A DNA stretch of 64,000 nt, from the NCBI GenBank assembly GCA_017893485.1, contig CM030359.1, positions 33,298,430 to 33,362,429 on the forward strand, written 5' to 3'. The translations under genes and the position numbers were made by a program. The notes under the pieces were generated by a model. It had not been told where the DNA came from. It searched no databases and saw only the letters and a program-made list of their open reading frames with translations. Shown here piece by piece: positions 36,165 through 45,548 of this stretch; within the stretch, counting starts at the first letter, position 1, and each line of letters starts with the position of its first letter. This DNA comes from Hemerocallis citrina (Eukaryota > Streptophyta > Magnoliopsida > Asparagales > Asphodelaceae).

Positions 36165-36762
36165 TGTTACCACTGATTTCGGTGTGGGGGTAAACAGATA
36201 GAATTTGTGAGTCCGGGAAAAAGCCTGAACAGTTGACTCGGCCTTCTTGCTCCTACCGCAACCTGCAAGGAAGTGCGAGACACCGGGGTTGATTCCGGCG
36301 ACGCACCCTCCGACGCTCTTGTCAGTAATCAGGATAAAGATTAAGAAAGAGCTTAAGTGGTCAAAGAGTGATTTACCTGGTCTTGGTGGTAGATGGGTTG
36401 TATTTATAGTCGCCTTTGGAATGATTAGGGTCCTGATTTCCTGCCTAACAGTCAGGAGCAAAATCCTCCTATTCTGTTTTAGGAAATTAGGCCTTGATTC
36501 CCTGGTGAGAGCTAATCAGGCTTATTGATTTGATTTAATCAAATCAGTGGCCTGATTCTCCTCTTGGTGGACCGGGCTTGTATCGGGTCGGGACCCGTGC
36601 CCAGTTGAAGTGGGTCCATTTGCGGATGGTTGGTTCTGTGAGAGGGAGACCCAATACCCGTTTTGGATCCATATGTATGTGAAATTACCTTTTTACCCCC
36701 GTGCTTCAAGATCCGTGCTCGATCTGGACGGTTCCGATTTAATCCCAATTTTAGCCATATCA
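36165..36762 (-). repeat. 3' LTR of the full-length gypsy
   Basis: 598 bp, TGTTACC to ATATCA. It differs from 47516-48113 at four positions. The minus-strand TATA box is at 36401-36408. Confidence 0.95.
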
Positions 36763-36780
36763 CGAGCCCCCCACTCCTAA
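36763..36780 (-). other. polypurine tract of the full-length gypsy
   Basis: Minus strand TTAGGAGTGGGGGGCTCG abuts the 3' LTR. Confidence 0.8.
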
Positions 36781-37174
36781 AGACTGAGCGTGATCAGACT
36801 TTGAGGAGTAGTTCAGCTGTTTCCGTGGCTGATGGAGTTGTATCGGAGTCCAAATATGGGATTTTGAATCTAGAAAGGGGGTAGTGAGGTAACTTTTGAC
36901 GCCGCTGGCTGTTTTCTGGTCACATTGGGTATTCAAGGGTTTTTATCTATTTTTTCAGACTATTTATTTAATTTTGCGACGTGTTCGCTAATTATTCGGG
37001 GGCCTTAACTGTACATTCTGGGCGATAATTGTTCGTTCAGGGGTTCGAAAATGTGCCCCCAAATTTTCAATTATTCTCCAGAATTTTTGGTTAATTTTTC
37101 CGAATTTTTAGCAATTTTTTCGCAATTTTTAAATAAACAAAACGATTTAAATAGATAAAAAACAATTTAAATAC

Positions 37175-37790
37175 CGATTAATGGCGTGGCTCGATCTGAG
37201 CCGTCGATCGTGGACGGGTGCGAACTTCGGAAAGATCTGACGGCTGTTACCGCTCGGCAGCGTTTTTCTCCATTTACGAGCTCAGAAAGGCACTTGCTCG
37301 ACTACCGACCGGAGACAGGGGGCTCGGCAGGCCGAGCGACATGGTGCTGTCTGAGCCGTCGGATGTTGGGCACGCATCTCGAGACGGGTGCAGTTCCCAA
37401 GAAAATGTTGTCTTGTCTTTTAGCGCACGTGGCGCAATCTGGGCTGTTCATCATGGGGAGTGCAAATTTCTGAGAGATCCAGCGGTTCACGTGGCTCGGT
37501 GTCTTTTTTCTCCATTTACCAGCTCGGGAAGGCGCTTGCTCGGCTGCCGACCGAAGGCAAGGGGTTCGGCAGGCCGAGCGACGTGGCACTATCTGAGCTG
37601 TTGGATGTCGGCACGCATCTCGAGACGGGCGCAGCTCCCAAGAAAACACTATCTTGTCTTTTAGTGCTCTCGGCGAGATCTGGGCCGTCTGATTGAGATC
37701 AGACGCGAAAGTTGAGGGAAAAGTGAGTTTTTCCTGTTTACACGCTCGGGAAGGCACTTGCTCGGCAGCCGACCGAGGGCCTGTGGTTTT
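37175..37790. repeat. imperfect tandem repeat, about 230-bp unit
   Basis: TTTCTCCATTTACNAGCTCNG plus GGCNCTTGCTCG recur near 37265, 37506 and 37730, as in the deleted copy. Isolated units recur near 39075 and 40910. Confidence 0.75.
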
Positions 37791-39294
37791 TGGCAATCTG
37801 AGATGGCTCTGTTCCCAATGGTATTAATGGTGCTTCGTGACTTGTATGGCGTTTCGCCTTCCCGATGTCATTAAGGATAATTCCTTTAATTAATGCGTGG
37901 CGTTTCAACTTCCGAGGGTCATAATGGCTGGTTCTTGGAGGCAGGCTATAAGTACTCCACTCCCTTTGTCATTTCAGTCACAACCAAATTGAGTTTCAGA
38001 CCTCGGAGGCATCTGCCTTGGGTAGCTTTTCTCTTGAGGTCCGAGGTGGTTGCTCTTCTGCCTGGTTTTCCCTTTGTTCCTGACGGCCCCAAAGCGGATG
38101 TTAGGAGCGAGGGGGGACGAGGTAGTAGTGGCGACGACCGTGGTCCGGATCCGAGGGATGAGTTACTTCAGAAGGACGGGTGGTCGCCCTGTTGTCTTAT
38201 TCTTCTCCCGTTCCTCACTGCTCCGAAGGGGGTGTCAGGAGCGGGAGGGGATAAGGCAGTAGTGTCGACGACCGTAGTCCGGACCCGGGGTGTGGGCCTC
38301 TTCGGGAGGACGGGTGGTCATTCTCTCACCAAGATCTTCTGCTTTCTTTGGTTGCTCCAAAGTGAGTGTCGGAGTGAGCGGAGGTCTTGGTGAGAGGGTG
38401 ATGATCCATGTCCGATGCCGGTCTCCGGGCCATCCGAGTCCGTTTGTTGCAACTGTGAAGGCGCCGCTGCTAGAGTCTTCTGACAAACCGGGCCTTCCAG
38501 TTGCAGCCAACTAGCTCGGGATGGTGCGCTTCATCATGAGTTGCAGCTCGGGCTTCTGGACCGTCCGAGTCTGTTGTTTGCAACTGTGAAGGCACTGCGG
38601 TCAGAGCCCTCTGACATGCCGCGCCTTCCAGTTGGAAACAACTGGCTCGGAACGGTGCGTTTCTCTTGATCTCTGAGTGTTGATGGGTCCCCTCTCATCT
38701 CTGTCTTCCTTCCGGGCTGATGGCTTCTGATGGATGTCAGCCCGGAGGAGTTAGAGATGAGGGGACACGCCGATCTGTTTCTGGCCGGGGCCCGTGGGTC
38801 GGTGGAATATCAGTCGAAACACGGGACCTGGGGGGCGCCCGCCGAAGGCGGCGCCTCAAAACTGAATCAAAATTTTTCCAGGTTCTTCTAGGCATAGGTG
38901 AGGCGTCCGAAGTTTCAGTCGTCCGAGCGACGTGGTGCGCCTTGAGCTGTTAGATGATGGCGCGCATCTCAAGACGGGCGCAGCTCCCAAGGAAACACTA
39001 TCTTGTCGTTTAATACTCTTGGCGAGATCTGAGCCGTCTGATCGAGATCGGGCGCGAAAGTTGAGGGGAAAGTGAGTTTTCCCCGTTTACATGCTCGGTA
39101 AGGCACTTGCTCGGATTCCGATCGGACCCTACTGCCGGCGTGTTCGGATCGCTTGTAGCTCGGATTTGGATCCCCTGGGGCCGAGCCAGTTGACTTGGTG
39201 AGAGAGGTCGTGGTGATGGGCCTTTGCGACGTTTCGAGAGCAGCCCAAAAGTCGCGAACTTTCATTGGAAGTCCAAGGGACGTCCCAATTTTAC

Positions 39295-39301
39295 TATAAA
39301 T
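39295..39301 (+). promoter_or_regulatory. TATA box of the antisense ORF promoter
   Basis: TATAAAT with a CT-rich leader, 193 bases before the ATG at 39494; conserved at 3066 in the other copy. Confidence 0.5.
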
Positions 39302-39493
39302 CTTCACCCCCCCCTAAGACCAAGTTTCACTTTTCACTTTTACTCTCTCTCTTCAGTTTTTACTCCGCTTCGAAGTTTTTAGCTTTCTAGTGGTGTCGCT
39401 AGCTGTCGCGGTAGCGTTCCTATTTCCGGCGAACTTTCCGACCGCACCTGTCACTTCAAGGTCAGTCTCTTTCCCTTCTCTTTTTAGGAAAAA

Positions 39494-40476
39494 ATGGTTA
39501 AGATTTCGGCTGAGACCCCCGCCTCGGAGCAAGCCGTTGGCCGAGGGGATAAAGGGAAGGGAGTAATGGAGCCGAGCGAGCAAGACGTTGTTCGTCCGGA
39601 TAAAGAGGGTGAAGTGGCCGAAGTGCCCGAGGAAGTCGCAGCGGAGTCCCGAAAGGGTAAAGCCGTAATCACGATAGTGGAGACGCCGAAGAGAGCGGGG
39701 GCGTTTGGTCGGCAGCCCATCGCCGTGTCGAGTGTGGGAGGCGTCCGGGATTACGCCGAGGATACCTTGGAGAGGGTTACTCAAGGTACGGCTAAACTGG
39801 TGGAGGAGAACGAGCCTAGGGAGCTGTCCGAGGTCGATCATAGGATCTCGACTCTTACCGAGACAGATCTTCGTCTGATCCGAGAGGGTTTCCAGATCCC
39901 TCTTGAGTATGTGTTGCTCCTTCCTGGGCCGGGGTTCCGAGCCAACACTAAGTCCTCACCGGACGTATGTGTCTTTCCGGTCGATTCCCTCATCGCCGGG
40001 CTCCGCTTTCCCCTCCACCCGTTCGTGGTTGAAGTCTTGGTCTGGTACGGTTTGAGTCCCGCCCAACTGATGCCGAACACTTGGAGGCACGTCGTGGCGT
40101 TTCTCCTCCGATGCCAAGAGATCGGCGCTAAGCCGACTATGTACCTCTTTCGGAGTCTCTTCCGACCTTGCCAGCCGAGAGTGAGTAGGACCACCTTTCG
40201 TTGGTCCTCAGTCTCCGGGAAGCCGAGATCCAACGCTTGGAGAATAAGATCGTCAAGCTGAGCCCTGCAGGAGAGGATGAAGACTCGCAGACCGCATTCA
40301 GCAACGCTCTTCGGGTCAAAAGCATTCGGCACATTCAGTCGAAGATTGTCGTCGAGCGGGATGACCTGCTCTCAGAGATGTGGCATCTGCGTGCTGTGAT
40401 GGCGAAGCTCCGGGGGGAGAAAGAGGAGCTGTCAGCCGAGGAGGACGAACAGTTTAGTAAGGATGTTTTTATATGA
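39494..40476 (+). pseudogene. antisense ORF of the gypsy element (plant 'putative gypsy-type transposon' domain), frameshifted
   Basis: It lies on the strand opposite gag-pol. The first frame (255 codons to 40261) has a charged N-terminus, then FPLHPFVVEVLVWYGLSPAQ, LMPNTWRHVVAFLLRC and PTMYLFRSLF, matching the domain often annotated as putative gypsy-type transposon (Transposase_28) in plants. Near 40170 the likely coding frame shifts by two and continues to 40476 with a coiled coil, REAEIQRLENKIVKL to LRGEKEELSAEEDEQ. The middle of the usual protein seems deleted. Similar antisense ORFs are known in Tat-lineage elements such as Grande and RIRE2; their function is unknown. Its leader carries a TATA box. 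Confidence 0.72.
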
Positions 40477-41702
40477 GAGACAAGTGTAGTGGGTCGGGCA
40501 TTGTGTGTTTTGTTTGCCAACACTTTGTAATAGAATGTTTTGTATTATGCGCCGACGATTAATAAAATTTCCTTTCGTTGCTTCGCATATTTGTTTTTGC
40601 TTGTAACCATGTTGGTCGCGCCGAGACCTTTGAACCGAGCGTGTCTGTTTAGCCGAATGGATCCCCAGGGGTACGGCACTTTGTCGTTTAGTGGTTCTGA
40701 CACGGTACGGCACGAATCCCTAGGCGGCTCTGTACCCAAGAAAGTGCTACTTTGTCGCCTAGAATAGGTGGCGAGATCTGAGCCGTCGAACGTAGGCGCG
40801 AATCTCGAGGCGGCTCAGTTCCCAAGAAAACGTTATCTTGTCGTTTTGCGCAGGTGGCATGATCTGAGCCGTCTGATCGAGATCACGCACGAAAGTTGAG
40901 GGGAAAGTGTGTTTTCCCCGTTTACACGCTCGGGAAGCCACTTGCTCGGAAGCCGACCGAATTTGTGGGTCTTCGGTCTTCGGCTAATAGTTAGGAGAGT
41001 TCGGACTTTTGTGTTTGAACGAAGGTCCGGCATCGATCTACCGGGGTAGTTTAGATGGACTGGGAACCAAGTGTTGGCCCCCGGGACCATCGTTGGAGCT
41101 CGACGGGTGTGGGAGCAATTCCGAACTGCGATCTACCCCTGGTTCGTCCGGAGACGAGCCGAGGAGGTAAAGTCGAGCCGAGTCTTGGACTCCGAACCAT
41201 CGGTATAGTTCAACGGCTGTGGGAGCAATTCCGAACGGCGATCTACCCCTGGTTCGTCCGGAGACGAGCCGAGGAGGTAAAGTCGAGCCGAGTCTTGGAC
41301 TCCGAACCATCGGTATAGTTCAACGGCTGTGGGAGCAATTCCGAACGGCGATCTACCCCTGGTTCGTCCGAAGACGAGCCGAGGAGGTAAAGTCGAGCCG
41401 AGTCTTGGACTCCGAACCATCGGTTTAGTACAACGGCTGTGGGAGCAGTTCGGAACGGCGGTTCGCCTCTGGTCCGTCCGGGGACGAACCGAGAGAATGA
41501 GGCCGAACCGAACGTGGACTCCGAACCATTGGTTGAAGTAATGTAAAAAGAAACAGTTGACAAGGGGGAAGAGAAACACGTGAAATTAAGAACATGCGAA
41601 AGCTTTCTTTATTAATTATTGACGGCGAACCGTTTTACATAGTACAATTCATGGGACAGGTTACAAGTTAGAGGAGAGGAATGGTTCGACACCTCGGATT
41701 AC
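40477..41702. other. noncoding spacer between antisense ORF and pol
   Basis: No gene seen. It holds one diverged 230-bp unit near 40890-40960 and the 110-bp tandem array. Confidence 0.6.
41092..41530. repeat. 110-bp tandem repeat, four units
   Basis: GGGAGCA(A/G)TTC recurs at 41111, 41221, 41331 and 41441, an exact 110-base period. The middle units look almost identical. It lies just downstream of the pol stop. Confidence 0.93.
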
Positions 41703-44700
41703 TTAGAGAGGCGCCGGAGCGCTCTCTTGGTATTTCAGGAGGTGGTCGGCATTCCAGGTCCTCGGAAGCTCTCTTCCATCCATGTCTTCAAGTCGGTATG
41801 CCCCAGGCCGAACAACTTTTGTGATCCGGTACGGCCCTTCCCAATTCGGAGCTAGCTTGCTCTTCTGACTGGGGAGGGATATGGCTAGCTTTCTCAAGAC
41901 CAAATCTCCTTGCTTAAGGTCAGTGGGTCGGACCTTTTTGTTGTACGCTAGCTCGACCCTTCTTCGGTAATTCTGCTGCCGGATTGATGCCCTTTCCCTT
42001 AGTTCATCTATCAGGTCCAAGTTTCCTCTGAGGTCCCTGGCATTCTGTGCTTCGTCATAGGCTGTGAGACGAGGGGAAGGTATTCCGACCTCGAGGGGTA
42101 TCACGGCCTCGGCCCCATAAGTAAGGTTGAAAGGCGACTCTCCGGTGGGCGTCCGCTTGCTTGTGCGGTAGTTCCACAACACATTAGGGAGTTGGTCGAC
42201 CCACAAACCTCTGGAGCACTTGTCCAACCTTTTCTTGATGCCTGCGAGGATCTGCTTATTTGCATTCTCGGCCTGTCCGTTCGACTGAGGGTGTGAGACG
42301 GACGAGAAGCGTTGCTGAATGACGAGGTCATCGCATAGGGCTCGGAATGCCGTGCCGGTGAACTGAGTCCCGTTGTCCGTCACGAGGACGCGGGGGACGC
42401 CAAATCTGCATACGATGTTCCTCCAGAAGAACTGCACCACTTTGTTCTCGGTTATAGTGGCGAGGGGCTCGGCCTCGACCCACTTCGAGAAGTAGTCAAT
42501 GGCTACGACCAAGAACCTGAGCTGACCTGGAGCTGGAGGGAAGGGCCCTAGTAAGTTCATGCCCCACATTGCGAAGGGGATGGGACTTGATAGGGAGGCG
42601 AGGTTGGCCTGAGGGAGTCGTCTGATATTAGAGTGTCTTTGACAGGAACTGCATTGCTGAATGTGCCGCTCGGCGTCTTGGAGAAGGGTCGGCCAGAAGT
42701 ACCCATAATTCAAAGCTTTTCGGGCCAGGGACCTAAATCCCGAGTGTGCCCCCCCGATGCCTTCATGAAGCTCCTGTAGGGCATATTCGGCCTGATCCGG
42801 AGAGAGGCATCTTAGATATGGTCGGCCGTCTGTTTGAGAGAAGGAGCGCTTGTATAAGATGCCCTCGATCAAGACATAGCGCTCGGCTCGAGTTCTGACT
42901 CGGCGTGCTTCTTTGGGATCCGAGGGCAGAACTCCATCCCTTAAGAATTCCACCAGTGGCTTCATCCAATTGTCCTGCAGTATGACCGGCAATGTCTCCA
43001 CCGAGCTAGGTGTCTCGTCTTCGATGCTCGGTTTAGAGAGGACTTCAATCAGTACGGTCTGCTCAAGGCCTTGCAGAGAAGACGAGGCCAATTTGGAGAG
43101 AGCATCGGCCTGTGAGTTCTCCTCCCGAGGAACCCGTTGGATGATGGCTTCTTCGAACCGGCCCATGAGATCCCGGACCTTGGCGAGGTACTTCGTCATT
43201 CGCTCGTCCCGGGCCTCATATTCGCCCAAGACCTGATTCACGACTAGCTGGGAATCACTGTGAATCCGGAGGCGCTGCGCCCGAGCACTTCGGGCGAGTC
43301 CGAGCCCAGCTATGAGAGCCTCGTACTCTGCCTCGTTGTTCGAGGCCTTGAAGTTCATGCGGATCGCATACTGGAGGACGAAGTTGTCAGGGCCGTTCAG
43401 GATGATGCCGGCGCCGCTTCCTTCATTGCAAGAGGATCCGTCCACGAAGACTGTCCAAATGGGGGGCCCATTCGGGACGTGGCTGACCTCGGGGATAGTG
43501 GACTCTACAATAAAGTCGGCGAGGGCCTGGGCTTTGATCGCCGTCCGAGGCTGATAAGAGATGTCGTGCTGACTCAGTTCTACGGACCACTTCATCAGCC
43601 GACCCGAGGTCTCCGGCTTGTGGAGGATCTGCTTTAGGGGTTGGTCGGTGAGGACAACGACCGAGTGAGATTGGAAGTAGGGTCGAAGCTTTCTCGCTAC
43701 CATGACCAGGGCATAGGCCATCTTCTCTATCCTCGGATAGCGGAGCTCGGCGTCCCGGAGCACTTTGCTCACGTAGTATATGGGTCGTTGGGTCCGGTCC
43801 TCCTCTCTCACCAAGACAGCACTCAGGGTCTGCTCGGAGGCAGCCAGGTAGATGAAGAGAGGTTCGCCCGGGACCGGCTTACTGAGCAGAGGGGGGTTCA
43901 CCAGATATGCCTTCAGCTGGTCGAACGATTCTTGCTGTGCTTGGCCCCATTCAAAACCATTAGCCGCCCTGAGTGCTTTGAAGAAGGGGAGACACTTTTC
44001 CCCCGACTTAGAGAGGAACCGCACGATGGCTGCGAGCCGACCGGTGAGCTTCTGCACCTCCCTGACGTTCCGAGGCGGGGCCATGTCTAATATGGCCTTA
44101 ATCTTTTCGGGGTTGGCTTCGATTCCTCGCTGGCTTACCATGAAGCCGAGGAATTTTCCCGAGGAGACCCCGAACTCACACTTGTTCGGGTTCAGCCGCA
44201 TGTTGTACTTCCTCAACACACCGAAGGCCTCCTGGAGGTCGGCTACATGGTCAGTGCCGTGGATGCTCTTGACGAGCATGTCATCAACGTACACCTCCAT
44301 GTTTCGGCCGATCTGGTGCTGGCAGACCTTGTTGACGAGGCGCTGGTAGGTGGCGCCTGCGTTCTTCAAACCGAATGGCATGACCCGGTAGCAGTAGAGG
44401 CCTTGGTCGGTGACGAAGGAGGTCTTCGGGATGTCCGGAGGGAACATCCGGATTTGGTTGTACCCCGAGAAGGCATCCATGAAGCTGAGGAGCTCATGGC
44501 TCGAGGTGGCATCAATTAGGGTGTCGATGTTCGGGAGCGGGAATGGATCCTTCGGACACGCCTTGTTCAGGTCGGTGAAGTCGATGCATATCCTCCACGA
44601 GCCATTGGACTTCTTGACCATTACAACATTCGACAGCCACTCAAGATAATTTACTTCCTGGATGAACTTGGCCTTCAGCAGTTTATCTACTTCCTCCTTG

Positions 44701-45548
44701 ATTGCCTGCTGTCGCTCGGGAGCGAACTTTCGCCTCTTCTGCTGAACCGGTTTGCACCCCGGTTTGACGCTCAGGCGATGGACGAGCAAGTCTTCGGAGA
44801 TGCCGGGCATGTCCGCGGCTGACCAAGCAAATAGGTCGCGGTTATTCCTGATGCACCTCACCAAGTCTGAGAACAGCACGGTCGGCAAGGACTTGCTGAC
44901 GAGGAATTTTCGGCTCGGATCCTCGTCCGAGAAGAGTACTTCTTCTAACTCGTCCGCCGGCTCGGACGTTGGGCGGGCCTTCGGCTCGGGGATTTCTAGT
45001 GTCTCGAGCGAGAGCACTGGTCCCCCGGTGGAAGTCATGTAGCACTTCCGAGCTGTTTCCTGGCTTTCCCTGACTTCCCCTACTCCCGAACGAGTGGGGA
45101 ACTTCATCTTCAAATGGTATGCTGAGGGGACAGCCTCTAGGGCGGCTAGGCCGGGGCGGCCTAGGATGACATTATATGCCGCCGGGACGTCGACGACCAT
45201 GAAGTCCATTGGCTCGGTCCAGGTAGTAGGGGCGCTTCCCGCAGTAACGTCCAGGGTTATCACCCCTTCGACGGTTACCGGGGCTCCCGTGAACCCGTGG
45301 AGAGTATAACCGGCCGGCTTGAGACGGTCTCGGGACAGCTGCAGGCCTCGGAAGGCCGAGAGGAAAAGGATATTGACCGAACTCCCGTTGTCTACCAAAA
45401 TCCTCTGCACCTTGAAGTTGGCCATACGGAGGTCGATGACAAGGGCATCGCAGTGGGGGGTTCGGACTCCTTCCAGGTCGGCATCGGAGAAAGACACTGG
45501 GACACCGAGACCTTTCGGGGGAGGGGCACTATGGACCGAGTTGACCTC
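41703..45548 (-). CDS. Pol polyprotein: protease, RT, two RNase H-like regions, integrase
   Basis: The frame is open from the codon after the gag TGA; there is no ATG before the protease, so Pol must come from a Gag-Pol fusion. From the GTG at 45497, protease DNGSSVN is near residue 36. RT spans about 270-480 with YVDDML near 401. A degenerate first RNase H (IYLAASEQTLSAVLVRE) lies near 545-645. A second one, with FVDGSSCNEGSGAGI and NNEAEYEAL, starts near 681. Integrase has its zinc region HEGIGGAHSGF...CSSCQ near 905 and core VVAIDYFSKW, VTDNGTQF and GQAENANK. No stop or shift follows across 1264 codons. Products would replicate and insert the element. Confidence 0.92.
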   Translation of the reverse strand, partial: EVNSVHSAPPPKGLGVPVSFSDADLEGVRTPHCDALVIDLRMANFKVQRILVDNGSSVNILFLSAFRGLQLSRDRLKPAGYTLHGFTGAPVTVEGVITLDVTAGSAPTTWTEPMDFMVVDVPAAYNVILGRPGLAALEAVPSAYHLKMKFPTRSGVGEVRESQETARKCYMTSTGGPVLSLETLEIPEPKARPTSEPADELEEVLFSDEDPSRKFLVSKSLPTVLFSDLVRCIRNNRDLFAWSAADMPGISEDLLVHRLSVKPGCKPVQQKRRKFAPERQQAIKEEVDKLLKAKFIQEVNYLEWLSNVVMVKKSNGSWRICIDFTDLNKACPKDPFPLPNIDTLIDATSSHELLSFMDAFSGYNQIRMFPPDIPKTSFVTDQGLYCYRVMPFGLKNAGATYQRLVNKVCQHQIGRNMEVYVDDMLVKSIHGTDHVADLQEAFGVLRKYNMRLNPNKCEFGVSSGKFLGFMVSQRGIEANPEKIKAILDMAPPRNVREVQKLTGRLAAIVRFLSKSGEKCLPFFKALRAANGFEWGQAQQESFDQLKAYLVNPPLLSKPVPGEPLFIYLAASEQTLSAVLVREEDRTQRPIYYVSKVLRDAELRYPRIEKMAYALVMVARKLRPYFQSHSVVVLTDQPLKQILHKPETSGRLMKWSVELSQHDISYQPRTAIKAQALADFIVESTIPEVSHVPNGPPIWTVFVDGSSCNEGSGAGIILNGPDNFVLQYAIRMNFKASNNEAEYEALIAGLGLARSARAQRLRIHSDSQLVVNQVLGEYEARDERMTKYLAKVRDLMGRFEEAIIQRVPREENSQADALSKLASSSLQGLEQTVLIEVLSKPSIEDETPSSVETLPVILQDNWMKPLVEFLRDGVLPSDPKEARRVRTRAERYVLIEGILYKRSFSQTDGRPYLRCLSPDQAEYALQELHEGIGGAHSGFRSLARKALNYGYFWPTLLQDAERHIQQCSSCQRHSNIRRLPQANLASLSSPIPFAMWGMNLLGPFPPAPGQLRFLVVAIDYFSKWVEAEPLATITENKVVQFFWRNIVCRFGVPRVLVTDNGTQFTGTAFRALCDDLVIQQRFSSVSHPQSNGQAENANKQILAGIKKRLDKCSRGLWVDQLPNVLWNYRTSKRTPTGESPFNLTYGAEAVIPLEVGIPSPRLTAYDEAQNARDLRGNLDLIDELRERASIRQQNYRRRVELAYNKKVRPTDLKQGDLVLRKLAISLPSQKSKLAPNWEGPYRITKVVRPGAYRLEDMDGRELPRTWNADHLLKYQESAPAPL

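Larger units (their letters stand above)
36781..39493 (-). other. long noncoding 3' region of the full-length gypsy
   Basis: No convincing protein. It holds about 225-bp repeat units (37175-37790), a twofold repeat of about 165 bp near 38040-38290, and a twofold TTTGCAACTGTGAAGGC block near 38450-38660. The last 200 bases look like a promoter for the antisense ORF. Confidence 0.7.

Noticed and set aside
40137..40334. Minus-strand ORFs over the antisense ORF
   Set aside because: They are shadows; only the plus frame shows the plant gypsy-type domain and coiled coil.
41092..41530. Regular repeats as a CRISPR array
   Set aside because: The units are contiguous 110-bp tandem repeats without unique spacers, in a plant retrotransposon.
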